Both the position numbers and the translations under genes were made by a program. A stretch of DNA of 64,000 nucleotides from CAYLLN01 sp964384375 (lineage in GTDB: Bacteria; Planctomycetota; Planctomycetia; Pirellulales; Pirellulaceae), in the NCBI GenBank assembly GCA_964384375.1, contig CAYLLN010000019.1, positions 34,015 through 98,014 of the forward strand. Direction: 5' to 3'. This document shows, piece after piece, positions 18,502 to 26,613 of this stretch (position 1 is its first letter; the number at the start of each line of letters is the position of its first letter). The notes beneath the pieces are model-generated. The model was given only the letters and a program-made list of their open reading frames with translations. It had not been told where the DNA came from and did not search any database.

Positions 18502-18545
18502 AGCGGCCTGGCCGGGCTCGTCCCTGCCAGGCCGCTTTTATTTCT
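18502..18545 (+). terminator. Rho-independent terminator of the cysteine-rich gene
   Basis: The stem AGCGGCCTGGC pairs perfectly with GCCAGGCCGCT across a 13-base loop and runs into TTTTATTTC. It lies about 35 bases after the stop at 18468. Confidence 0.85.
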
Positions 18546-18558
18546 TGAGCCCGCTTAA

Positions 18559-18770
18559 GTAGTAGGCACATTCCGTGTGCCGTCAGCACGTCTCGCCGGC
18601 CCGGCGGGACTTACCTCCCAAAGCCGCGACCAGTGGTCGCGTGGAATAACAGAGCCGCGACCAGTGGTCGCGCGTCCTGCCGAACGTGGGGCATCTTGCC
18701 TGCCAGTACATCCCGCAGACAAAGTAGATCCTGCCGGCCCGGCGGGATTTCTTCGCTCACCGAGACATAC
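18559..18770. repeat. Cluster of dispersed palindromes
   Basis: The cluster contains a GTAGTAGGCACATTCCGTGT-type element (18559-18583), two CCGCGACCAGTGGTCGCG palindromes (18620-18641 and 18652-18674), and two copies of a GCCGGCCCGGCGGGA word (near 18597 and 18739). Nothing here is convincingly coding. It separates the terminator from a truncated YD-repeat fragment. Confidence 0.65.
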
Positions 18771-18992
18771 CTCCGAGGTGGTGACGGCGCTGGCGGCGGG
18801 CCAGGCCCCATCAACCTGCCGCACCGCCACGAGCCGGTCGAGCTGATCGTAGTCGTACTTGGTCAGCCGGCCGGCCGCATCGATCCGGGCGAGAACGTTG
18901 CCGACGGCATCATAAACGGTGTGCCACTCCGGCTTGGCGAGCGACCCGCCCCCGTCGGGATCGGCCTGCAAGACGGTGACGAGGCGATTCAG
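18771..18992 (-). pseudogene. Displaced fragment of a YD-repeat (Rhs) gene
   Basis: About 220 bases that closely match 23147-23368 inside the intact Rhs-like gene on the same strand. Both encode ADPDGGGSLAKPEWHT, then YDAVGNV, DAAGRLTKY, YDQLDRLVAV and RQVDGAWPAAS. Similarity stops abruptly on both sides and no start codon or downstream gene is attached. It is best read as a remnant of recombination at the polymorphic-toxin locus. Confidence 0.75.
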
Positions 18993-19420
18993 GAGCCACT
19001 ACTGGCTGCTGACCACGCATCACTTCCTGGTGTATTTCTATTTACTATGCCATGCCACGACAAACTGGCGTGCTTATACGGTTAATACTGGCGGGAACGC
19101 TAATAATCGGTAAGTGCTTTGCAGTGAAAAGGATGCATCGTTTATTAGCGCTACCGAATTGCAAAATCGGACGAATATTAGCAGCCGCACCCCCCTTGGT
19201 CTTTTTCTCGGTCGCAAGAGACGCGAGCGACCTACCTACCACCGCGTGCATGGCCGTTCTATACAGATGCGCCAGCGGTCTGAATTATTGCATCCTTCCT
19301 TCGAAAAACAATGATCGCCCCCGCACCGCCGCGAGGGGAAACAAACTAACTACCGACGTCTGGGGCGACTTATTTTCAGAGTGAAAAGAAGTGGCCGTAG
19401 TGCAGCCGGACTGCATGTGC
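18993..19420. other. AT-richer unassigned stretch beside the toxin locus
   Basis: About 430 bases visibly lower in GC than the surroundings. A possible 110-codon frame on the plus strand (19052-19384) has a hydrophobic start, but it has no good ribosome-binding site and I recognise no family. The DNA may be a decayed immunity or toxin remnant left with the adjacent Rhs fragment. Confidence 0.35.
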
Positions 19421-19918
19421 TCAATCAATTAGGCCTGACCCCTTTTTCCTCCCTCCCTTTTCCTCCCCAAGCCAGCTGGCATGCTCACCTGGCAATCGAC
19501 TCAGGATACACCTTTCCCACATCTCTAACATTGCCTGAACCTTGCGAACCAAAATTAGCACGTCTTGGTTACTTGCAGCAATGCAGGCTTCGCTACATTC
19601 GTCCATCATTGTTCTAAAGCGTGGAATCCGTTTTAAGTCTGACAATTCTGTTTCTGTAAGTGTGGGTGACTTATGAAGCCAGCCATCAAGTACGACATCA
19701 AATGACAAGTATTCGTACGCAAATGAAGAGAATTTCCATATGCGTTGATCGATCAACGAATACCATTCTTGGTCAATTCCAATCTCAGGAGAGTTTCGAT
19801 AAGTAATTTCGCGCCCTACACAACAAAGTCTACAATCGACGAACGCGTCAAGAAACTTACGCGCAATATGATTTGAAGGAAGGGAGTAGATTTGTCTATT
19901 TAACCGTTGAACATGCAC
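19421..19918 (-). CDS. Candidate immunity protein of the Rhs-like toxin
   Basis: A 165-residue soluble, acidic, mostly helical protein of no family I recognise. Its GTG start at 19918 lies 5 bases after the TAA of the Rhs-like gene, and the GGAG ribosome-binding site overlaps the last codons of that gene (GTGGAGTAAGCCAA). This arrangement is the usual position of the immunity gene of a polymorphic toxin. The gene is clearly AT-richer than average, matching the toxin tail. The final about 20 residues (GEEKGGRKKGSGLID) come from a GACCCCTTTTTCCTCC repeat that also occurs at the right end of the window, so the natural C-terminus may have been altered. Confidence 0.6.
   Translation of the reverse strand: MHVQRLNRQIYSLPSNHIARKFLDAFVDCRLCCVGREITYRNSPEIGIDQEWYSLIDQRIWKFSSFAYEYLSFDVVLDGWLHKSPTLTETELSDLKRIPRFRTMMDECSEACIAASNQDVLILVRKVQAMLEMWERCILSRLPGEHASWLGEEKGGRKKGSGLID
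19429..19475. repeat. AGGCCTGACCCCTTTTTCCTCC repeat, copy 1
   Basis: A pyrimidine-rich run with GCCTGACCCCTTTTTCCTCC. The same word occurs in inverted orientation at 63888-63946. It overlaps the 3-prime end of the candidate immunity gene. Confidence 0.6.
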
Positions 19919-19923
19919 TTGGC

Positions 19924-22900
19924 TTACTCCACATCTGAGGTGGACGGTGTATTAATCGCTTCCTGCATCATGCTTTCTGCACCAGGATCGGCCAGATAGT
20001 CTTTGCCATCATGGCAATATCTTGTATAACCTGCTTCGGCAGCTTGGCCGCGGAGTTCACCGGGGGATTTGCCTTGCCGAAGCCCTTCGGTGAAGAAAGT
20101 GCGTTGAGCATCTCGCAATGCTTTGCCTTTCAGGCCTGAATTCCGTAGCGTCGGGAACACGCGTTTGCCGGAATCCCAGAATGCATTTGGATCAGATGCT
20201 CGACCTGAATACCGCCCTGCCCGCCACGGGCTTGATGCCTTAAGAGGTAGTTCAGGCAGAGGAGATGATGGAATTTCTGTTGTCGGGGCTGATGGAGTTG
20301 GTTCCTTTAGAACAGGCGCGGAACTGGCTTTTGCGGTTTGGGCTCCCTGCGAGACACTCACGCGAGCGCCCCGCATCAGCCCGACCCCTCCACCCGCAAT
20401 GGTCACAAGTCTAATCATGCCTGATCCACCGTCGAAACCGCGCTCCACATCTGATTGCTGATGGCCATCGACTGCATCACGTTCCGAGCACATATCGCTA
20501 ACGCCGCGAACACCAACAATGTTTGCTGCAACGATTCCCCAGCTCATGTAGGCTCTTTGTGGAATACTATAATTCGGCGCACTGTTTTTCCATACTTTAT
20601 ATGCATCCGCAATATATCCCGTAGCCTCATCAGTCATCGCTTGACCGGGCAGAACCAATTGTTTTCCAGCGGCCCAAGCATTGCCCCATGCAAAATCGTG
20701 TGCCTCTTTCCACGGCAACTCGAATAAACCATCAGGGTCAATGTGACTGTTTGTGCGGTTATGCACGTAGCGCTTTAGATTCGAATCGCCCCCTCCAAAC
20801 CCAATCGGGTCTTCGTTCATCCAGACGTGGAACGTAAACCAGCGGTGCCAGTTGTTGTTGAGGCCCGTGGATTCGTCGAAGGGGCGGCCGGTGTAGCCGA
20901 AGAGGAGGTCGATGCCGGAGTTGGTTTCGCTGACCAGGATTCCGTAGGAATCGTAGCGGCGGTGGTTGGCAATGGCCGTGTCGTCGGTGCTGGTGTTGTA
21001 GGTCGCCAGGTCGCGGGCGGTGCCGAGGTGGTCGGTCAGTGGCCAGAGGACGCTCCCGGCACTGCCGAGTGATGAGACGGCTTCGGAGGCGAGGATTTGA
21101 TCGACCGCTTGCTCGTTCCAGAGGTAGCGGTTCGTCAGGTCGGCTGCTGCCGATCCGTCGAAGTCGAAGACGATCTGGCCGTTCTCGTAGCTGAAAATCG
21201 TGTCGATGGCGGCAGCACTTCCTGTCGCGCCGTCCGGGTCGATGCTCCGCTTGATCCAGCGGTTATAGACGTCGTAGGTCTGATCGACGGTTTTGACGAC
21301 CGTCCCGACGCTGTTCTTGAACGTGATTTTGGTGAGACGGTTGCGGTGGTCCCAGGTGTATTCCTCTTTGTCGCTGTTGCTGATCTTGGTTTTGGTTAAC
21401 CGGTTTCCCTCGTCGTCATACGTGTAGTTGTACGTCCCGTCGGTGACGAGTTGATTGTTGGGGTCGGTGTCGTAGCTGCCGCCGGTTCGGTTGCCGTTCT
21501 CGTCGTAGGTGTAGGTCTCGTCGCTGATTCCGGTGTGGTCCGCGCCGATCAGTTGGCTCGTGTTGTCGTAGTCGTAATCGGTCAGGCCGTCGAGATACGA
21601 GTCGATCGACGTGATCCGGCTGCCGACATCGTAGGCGTACTCGTAGCCGGCGAGCGGGTCGGTCCCCCAGCCGGAACTGGGGGCGGTCGGGCCTTCGGTG
21701 TGCACCATCTTCTTCAGGCGGCCGAGGCCGTCGTACGTGAAGTGCGTGCTGGCGACGTGCTCGCTGGTTGTGAGATCGGCATAACGGTCGATCGTCGCGA
21801 CCTGGCTGGCGGCGTTGTAGGCGAAGTCGATCCGCTTGTCGGCCACCGTGTTGCCGCCGGAGACGTCCTGCTGTTCCAGCTTCGTCAGCCGATGGACGTT
21901 GTCGTAGGTAAACGTGTTCTTGAAGTCGTTTGTGCCGCCGATCTTGGCCTGCAACTGCGTTCGCCGGCTGGCCGCGTCGTAGGTGCTCACATACTGCAGC
22001 TGCGGCGTCAGGCCGGCCAGATCCTGCGACTCGGTGGTGACGCGGCCCAGATTGTCGAGCGTATAGGCGTAACTCGCTGCCGGATCGGAGGCGGCCGTCA
22101 GGGCGCTCGCGGCGTTGTACGTAAAGCTGAGCGTTCGCACGAGCGTGCTCCCGTCGTACCACTTCTCGGCTGTATTCCGATACCGATTATCGTACTCCCA
22201 GACCGTCTTGCGACCTAGCCGATCCACTTTCTCCGTCAGGTTCCCGACCGCGTCGTACTTGAACGTGCGGACCTCGGAGAGTTCGTTCGTCTCGCTCGTC
22301 ACGCGGTTCAGATTGTCGTAAGCCCACGTCGTTTCGTTGCCGACGGGATCGGTGAGCGAGAGGCGGTTCCCCACGAGGTCGTAAGTGAACGTCGTCACGG
22401 GCGCGGTCAGCGAACCCCCGCCATCTGGATCAGGCTGCGTCAGTTCGATCAGCCGATCCAGGTTGTCGTATTCATACGCGGTCACATATCCCAGCGGGTC
22501 GGTCGTGCTCGTGAGTCGGCTCGCGTCGTCGTAGGCATAGGTCGTGAGCGAGAGCGGGTTGGCGTTGGTCAGACTATTGGAATCGACGCCCAGCGGCGGC
22601 ACGTTCTGACCCGCCAGCGAGCCCTGGAACGTGATCGTCCACGGACCGCCGGCATTGCCGCTGACCGCCACATTATCGATTCCCGATAATGCCTCCAGGG
22701 CCGTCTCGACCGTGCCGGCGGCGGCATTGTAGGCGATCGTCGCCGTCTCCTCGGTGGCGAAGCGGAGCGTGAACGTGCCGCCGGTGACGCTGGCGAGGGT
22801 GACGGTCTGCACCTCATCGACGGCCCCCCCTTGCACGTCGGTGTTCTGCACGGCGCCGGGAAAGGGCATCAGCCCGCCGGTGTTGACCGTGATTTGGGCG

Positions 22901-25900
22901 ACGTTCGTCGAGGCGAGGGCCCCTTGAAACGTCACCTGCCACTCCTTGGCACTGAACGTGTTGACCGTCTGCGTCACCGCCACGTCGCCGCTGCCGATGT
23001 TCGAGAGGGCCTCCAGGGCGGCCAGCACGGTGGCGGCCGACGCGTTGTAGGCGATCGTGCCGGTCGTCTGGCCGCTGAAGCTGAGGGTGAACGAGCCGCC
23101 ATAGGCCCCGGTGAAGCCGACGCGCTGCACCTCGCTGGCGGTCCCTCCCTGCGTGGTGGTGATCGCACTCGCCGCCGGCCACGCCCCATCGACCTGCCGC
23201 ACGGCCACGAGCCGGTCGAGCTGGTCGTACTCGTACTTGGTCAGCCGGCCGGCCGCGTCGATCTGGGCCGCCACATTCCCCACCGCATCGTAGAGCGTGT
23301 GCCACTCGGGCTTGGCGAGCGACCCACCGCCGTCGGGATCGGCCTGTAAGACGGTGACGAGGCGGTTCAGATTGTCGTACACATACTCGGTCGTGTTCCC
23401 CAGCGGATCGATCACATACCGGAGGTTGCTCGCCTTGTCGTACTGGTACTGGGTGACGGGCGAAGTCAGGCTGCCGCCGCCGTCCGGATCGGGGAGCGTG
23501 ACGCTGGTCAGCCGGTTCAGGGCGTCGTAGGCATAGGTCGTCTCGCGTCCCAGCTCGTCGGTCGTGCTGACCAGGTTCCCCTCGCCGTCGTACTCGGCAA
23601 TCACGCTCGACGCCGTCTGCGAGCCGGCCCCATCGGGATCGGGCAAGGTGCTGGTCACTTCGCGCCAGAGGAGGGCATAGGTATAGGCGACTTCATTGCT
23701 GAGCGGGTCGGTGGCGTCGAGCGTCCGGCCGATCGCGTCGTAGCTCCAGGCATACGTGGGGGAAGTGAGCGAACCACCCCCATCCGGATCGGGCAGCGTC
23801 AGCCCCGTCTGCCGATCGAGCGGGTCATAGCCGTAGGCGGTAATGCGGCCCAGCGGATCGGTCACGTCCTCCAGGCGGCGGTGCAGGTCGTAATCGAACG
23901 TCGTCGTGGGAACGCTCGCGGGGCCCGCGCCGTCGGGATCGGGCTGCTTCACTTCCAGCACATCGTTCCGGCTGGTGTAGTCGTACTCGGTGATGCGGCC
24001 TAGCGGGTCGGTAATCTTCGTGAGGTAGTTGTTCTTGTTGTAGTCGTACACGATCATCGGCGCGGCCAGGGGACCGCCGATATCGGGATCGGGCAGGACC
24101 AGCGCGACGAGGCGATCGAGCAGGTCGTAGTCGTAGTCGGTTCGGCGGCCGAGCGCATCGTCCGACCAGGAGGGGTTGTCGTAGGCGTCGTACCCGAACA
24201 TTTCGCTCACCTGGTCGTTCGTCCCCGCGGCATAGGTGATGCTGGTCACCAGGCCGTGGCTGTCGTAGGTGTAGTTCGTGATCCTACTGAGCGGGTCGGT
24301 GTATTGCGAAACGAGCCCCTTGATGCCCGTGGTGGTGTAGGTGTAGCTGGCCGTGATCGTCAGCGACGGGATGGAAACGGCCGTAACGTTGCCGTTGGTG
24401 GAACTGACGGTGAAGTTCGTGACGTAGCCCCGGCCGTTGGTGTAACTGGTGACCTGGGCGAAGTTGGCGTCGTAGGTCCAGGCCCGGCTGGTGCTGTCGG
24501 GGAGCGAGACGCCGGTCAGCTTGCGGCCGGAATAGGTGTAGGTCGTGACGGGACGGGATAGCGGCCCGCCTCCGTCGGGATCGGGATCGGTCCGCTCGGT
24601 GACGAGGTTCTCGCCGTTGAGTTCGTAGTCGGTAATGCCGCCGAGTGGGTCCTCCACCCGGAGCTCGTCGCCGGTCCGGGTATGCAGGAAGGTCCACGTG
24701 GCATCGACCTCGTTCGTGTAGTCGCCGGAGACGAGCTCCGTTTCCCAGAGGGGCCGGCGATTGGAGTTGGTTCCCAGGCCGTCGGACAGCGTGTGCATTC
24801 CGCTGGCGAGCGTGGCGTGAACGGTTTCTACGCCGCCGTCGGGATGGGTGATCGTTCGGATCATCCGATCGGCATAGGTGAACGACGTCGTGTCCCCTTC
24901 CCACGACGTGTAGCTGGAGATGAGTTTGCCGGAATAGCTAAAGCTCAGCACGGGGCGCGTTTTCGGCCCCGCGCCGTCGGGATCGGGGAGCGTGATGGAA
25001 CGGAGTTTCCCGTCGTTGTCGAGGTTCGTCACGCGTCCGTAGGGATCGGTAATCGACGTGACGTACGCCCCCGTGTAGTCGAATTCGTAAGTCAGGCTGC
25101 CGGGATAGGTAATGGTGGAGATTTCGTTGGTCAGTCCGTCGCTGTCGGCGCTGATGTAGGTATAGGACGTGACGTTGCCGTTCCGGTCGGTGCGGGTGGT
25201 CATGATGCCCTCCGCCGTAAATCGCAGGACTTCGCCGGTTTGCTTCGTGAGCTTGAAGGTGCCGTCGAGTTCTTTGACGAGCGTCGAATCGTCGAGTTCC
25301 CCCGGCTCGCGCTGGTAGAGGCCATAGACCTTGGGAAACCAGAACGCGTTGGTGTCGCCGCGGAACCAGACCGCCCCCTCTTCGGGCTCGCTCAATTCGT
25401 CGTTGTCGTCGTGAATTTTCAGCCAATCGATATCGGTATGGATGAATCCGCCAAATTCGTTGTTGGCGAAGTTTTTGAAGATGTGGTAACTGCTGTAGCT
25501 GTAAACGTGCGGCTGCTCGTCGGGGTCGATGTGGCCGACGACGTGAAAGTTCCAGCGGTAGCGGCCGCTCTCGCGACTGTCCTCGACCAGGATCGGCGAG
25601 GAAAAGCGGTATGGAACGTCGGCGTCCAGATCGCTTTCGTACATCGCACTGGGCCCGGTGACCTTGGCGAAATCCTCGTCCGGATCGAAGACCGCCTTGG
25701 TTTCGATCTTTTCTGGGAGCGGGTCCATTTGCGTGACAAGATCGTAGGCGAAGTCTCCTCCGGTAACGACTTGCTGGCTGACTGCATTGGACGCGTATTT
25801 GAGAAATCCGGTGACTAGGGTCACGATGCCGCCGCCGACAAATTCGCGCACGAGCACGCGTTCGCAGTCGGTGCAGGTGCAGCTGCAAACGAGGTTTTGG

Positions 25901-26388
25901 TCGAGATCGGCGATGCCCAATTCGGAATAGTAGTCGATAATGGGCCAGTCGTCGGTGGCAGTGCCGAGGGTGTACGACGCGGAGGTGTTCGAACTGACGG
26001 CGGAGGTGATGGTGACTCGGAAATACTCGTCCCCTTCGATGTCCGTGTCGCGCCAGTTCTCGTAAGGAATGTCGTAAGTGGATTGGCCGGCTGGGATGAC
26101 GATCGTTCCTCCCGCGAGGTTGAAATCGCTGTCTTCGGAAGAGCCGGAGGTGGGCTGCGAGCCCGTTACCGGGGCGACGGTATAGGTGACGGTCAGCGTA
26201 TCGTTCCACGCTGGATCGTGACCGCTGCGGGCCACGCGAATGACGGTGCTTTCTCCCTCGTACACGGCCGTCGATTGGGCCGGCACGAGCGAAACCGTCG
26301 CCAACAAGTTGCGAACCTCCAGTTGTTCGTACAACATCCGGCGAAACGTGTTGTGTTTCGGTGAGCGGCGAAGCGAGCGACGGGACAT
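19924..26388 (-). CDS. Giant YD-repeat (Rhs-like) secreted protein with variable C-terminal tail
   Basis: A 2154-residue protein. The N-terminus carries YEQLEVRNLLA at residues 20-30, a LEPR-XLL-like planctomycete export motif. A Calx-beta-like domain follows (residues 35-150), then a CSCTCTDC cysteine cluster, then YD repeats for about 1400 residues (YDALNRLTSVTLPDPDGGG and variants). Two tandem GGTFTLRF/YNASAATV-type beta domains interrupt the repeats near residues 1080-1275. The Rhs core ends with GYTGRPFDESTGLNN and WMNEDPIGFGGGDSNLKRYV near residue 1870. The last about 280 residues differ in sequence and base composition and should be the toxin-like tip; no known toxin motif was seen. 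The ATG at 26388 follows CGGGAGTTCC. Confidence 0.88.
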   Translation of the reverse strand: MSRRSLRRSPKHNTFRRMLYEQLEVRNLLATVSLVPAQSTAVYEGESTVIRVARSGHDPAWNDTLTVTYTVAPVTGSQPTSGSSEDSDFNLAGGTIVIPAGQSTYDIPYENWRDTDIEGDEYFRVTITSAVSSNTSASYTLGTATDDWPIIDYYSELGIADLDQNLVCSCTCTDCERVLVREFVGGGIVTLVTGFLKYASNAVSQQVVTGGDFAYDLVTQMDPLPEKIETKAVFDPDEDFAKVTGPSAMYESDLDADVPYRFSSPILVEDSRESGRYRWNFHVVGHIDPDEQPHVYSYSSYHIFKNFANNEFGGFIHTDIDWLKIHDDNDELSEPEEGAVWFRGDTNAFWFPKVYGLYQREPGELDDSTLVKELDGTFKLTKQTGEVLRFTAEGIMTTRTDRNGNVTSYTYISADSDGLTNEISTITYPGSLTYEFDYTGAYVTSITDPYGRVTNLDNDGKLRSITLPDPDGAGPKTRPVLSFSYSGKLISSYTSWEGDTTSFTYADRMIRTITHPDGGVETVHATLASGMHTLSDGLGTNSNRRPLWETELVSGDYTNEVDATWTFLHTRTGDELRVEDPLGGITDYELNGENLVTERTDPDPDGGGPLSRPVTTYTYSGRKLTGVSLPDSTSRAWTYDANFAQVTSYTNGRGYVTNFTVSSTNGNVTAVSIPSLTITASYTYTTTGIKGLVSQYTDPLSRITNYTYDSHGLVTSITYAAGTNDQVSEMFGYDAYDNPSWSDDALGRRTDYDYDLLDRLVALVLPDPDIGGPLAAPMIVYDYNKNNYLTKITDPLGRITEYDYTSRNDVLEVKQPDPDGAGPASVPTTTFDYDLHRRLEDVTDPLGRITAYGYDPLDRQTGLTLPDPDGGGSLTSPTYAWSYDAIGRTLDATDPLSNEVAYTYALLWREVTSTLPDPDGAGSQTASSVIAEYDGEGNLVSTTDELGRETTYAYDALNRLTSVTLPDPDGGGSLTSPVTQYQYDKASNLRYVIDPLGNTTEYVYDNLNRLVTVLQADPDGGGSLAKPEWHTLYDAVGNVAAQIDAAGRLTKYEYDQLDRLVAVRQVDGAWPAASAITTTQGGTASEVQRVGFTGAYGGSFTLSFSGQTTGTIAYNASAATVLAALEALSNIGSGDVAVTQTVNTFSAKEWQVTFQGALASTNVAQITVNTGGLMPFPGAVQNTDVQGGAVDEVQTVTLASVTGGTFTLRFATEETATIAYNAAAGTVETALEALSGIDNVAVSGNAGGPWTITFQGSLAGQNVPPLGVDSNSLTNANPLSLTTYAYDDASRLTSTTDPLGYVTAYEYDNLDRLIELTQPDPDGGGSLTAPVTTFTYDLVGNRLSLTDPVGNETTWAYDNLNRVTSETNELSEVRTFKYDAVGNLTEKVDRLGRKTVWEYDNRYRNTAEKWYDGSTLVRTLSFTYNAASALTAASDPAASYAYTLDNLGRVTTESQDLAGLTPQLQYVSTYDAASRRTQLQAKIGGTNDFKNTFTYDNVHRLTKLEQQDVSGGNTVADKRIDFAYNAASQVATIDRYADLTTSEHVASTHFTYDGLGRLKKMVHTEGPTAPSSGWGTDPLAGYEYAYDVGSRITSIDSYLDGLTDYDYDNTSQLIGADHTGISDETYTYDENGNRTGGSYDTDPNNQLVTDGTYNYTYDDEGNRLTKTKISNSDKEEYTWDHRNRLTKITFKNSVGTVVKTVDQTYDVYNRWIKRSIDPDGATGSAAAIDTIFSYENGQIVFDFDGSAAADLTNRYLWNEQAVDQILASEAVSSLGSAGSVLWPLTDHLGTARDLATYNTSTDDTAIANHRRYDSYGILVSETNSGIDLLFGYTGRPFDESTGLNNNWHRWFTFHVWMNEDPIGFGGGDSNLKRYVHNRTNSHIDPDGLFELPWKEAHDFAWGNAWAAGKQLVLPGQAMTDEATGYIADAYKVWKNSAPNYSIPQRAYMSWGIVAANIVGVRGVSDMCSERDAVDGHQQSDVERGFDGGSGMIRLVTIAGGGVGLMRGARVSVSQGAQTAKASSAPVLKEPTPSAPTTEIPSSPLPELPLKASSPWRAGRYSGRASDPNAFWDSGKRVFPTLRNSGLKGKALRDAQRTFFTEGLRQGKSPGELRGQAAEAGYTRYCHDGKDYLADPGAESMMQEAINTPSTSDVE

Positions 26389-26613
26389 GCGGAACTCCCG
26401 GAGAAAAGTTTCCCTGCGAATGAGGGGACTTGCTGGGAGCATGTTTTAGTGTCGCTGGTGCGAGCGTCAAGCGTTTTTCTTGCTGCTACTTGGGGATTTC
26501 ACAAAAAATACTTCCTCATGGCGACGCCATGACAGGGGATGTCAGTGGCACTACGGATGAAGGCGGGGTTACCGCATCGTGCAATAGACCAAGCAGTAGC
26601 CTGATCCGCTGAG
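26389..26613. other. Intergenic region upstream of the Rhs-like gene
   Basis: About 225 bases, AT-richer than average, containing the ribosome-binding site of the Rhs-like gene and presumably its promoter. No gene or repeat was recognised. Confidence 0.4.

Noticed and set aside
18559..18770. Possible CRISPR array
   Set aside because: The palindromes are of several kinds, irregularly spaced and only two per family; there are no evenly spaced repeats with unique spacers and no cas genes.
19052..19384. 110-codon plus-strand frame in the AT-rich stretch
   Set aside because: No ribosome-binding site, no recognisable family and a composition not clearly coding; kept only as an unassigned stretch.
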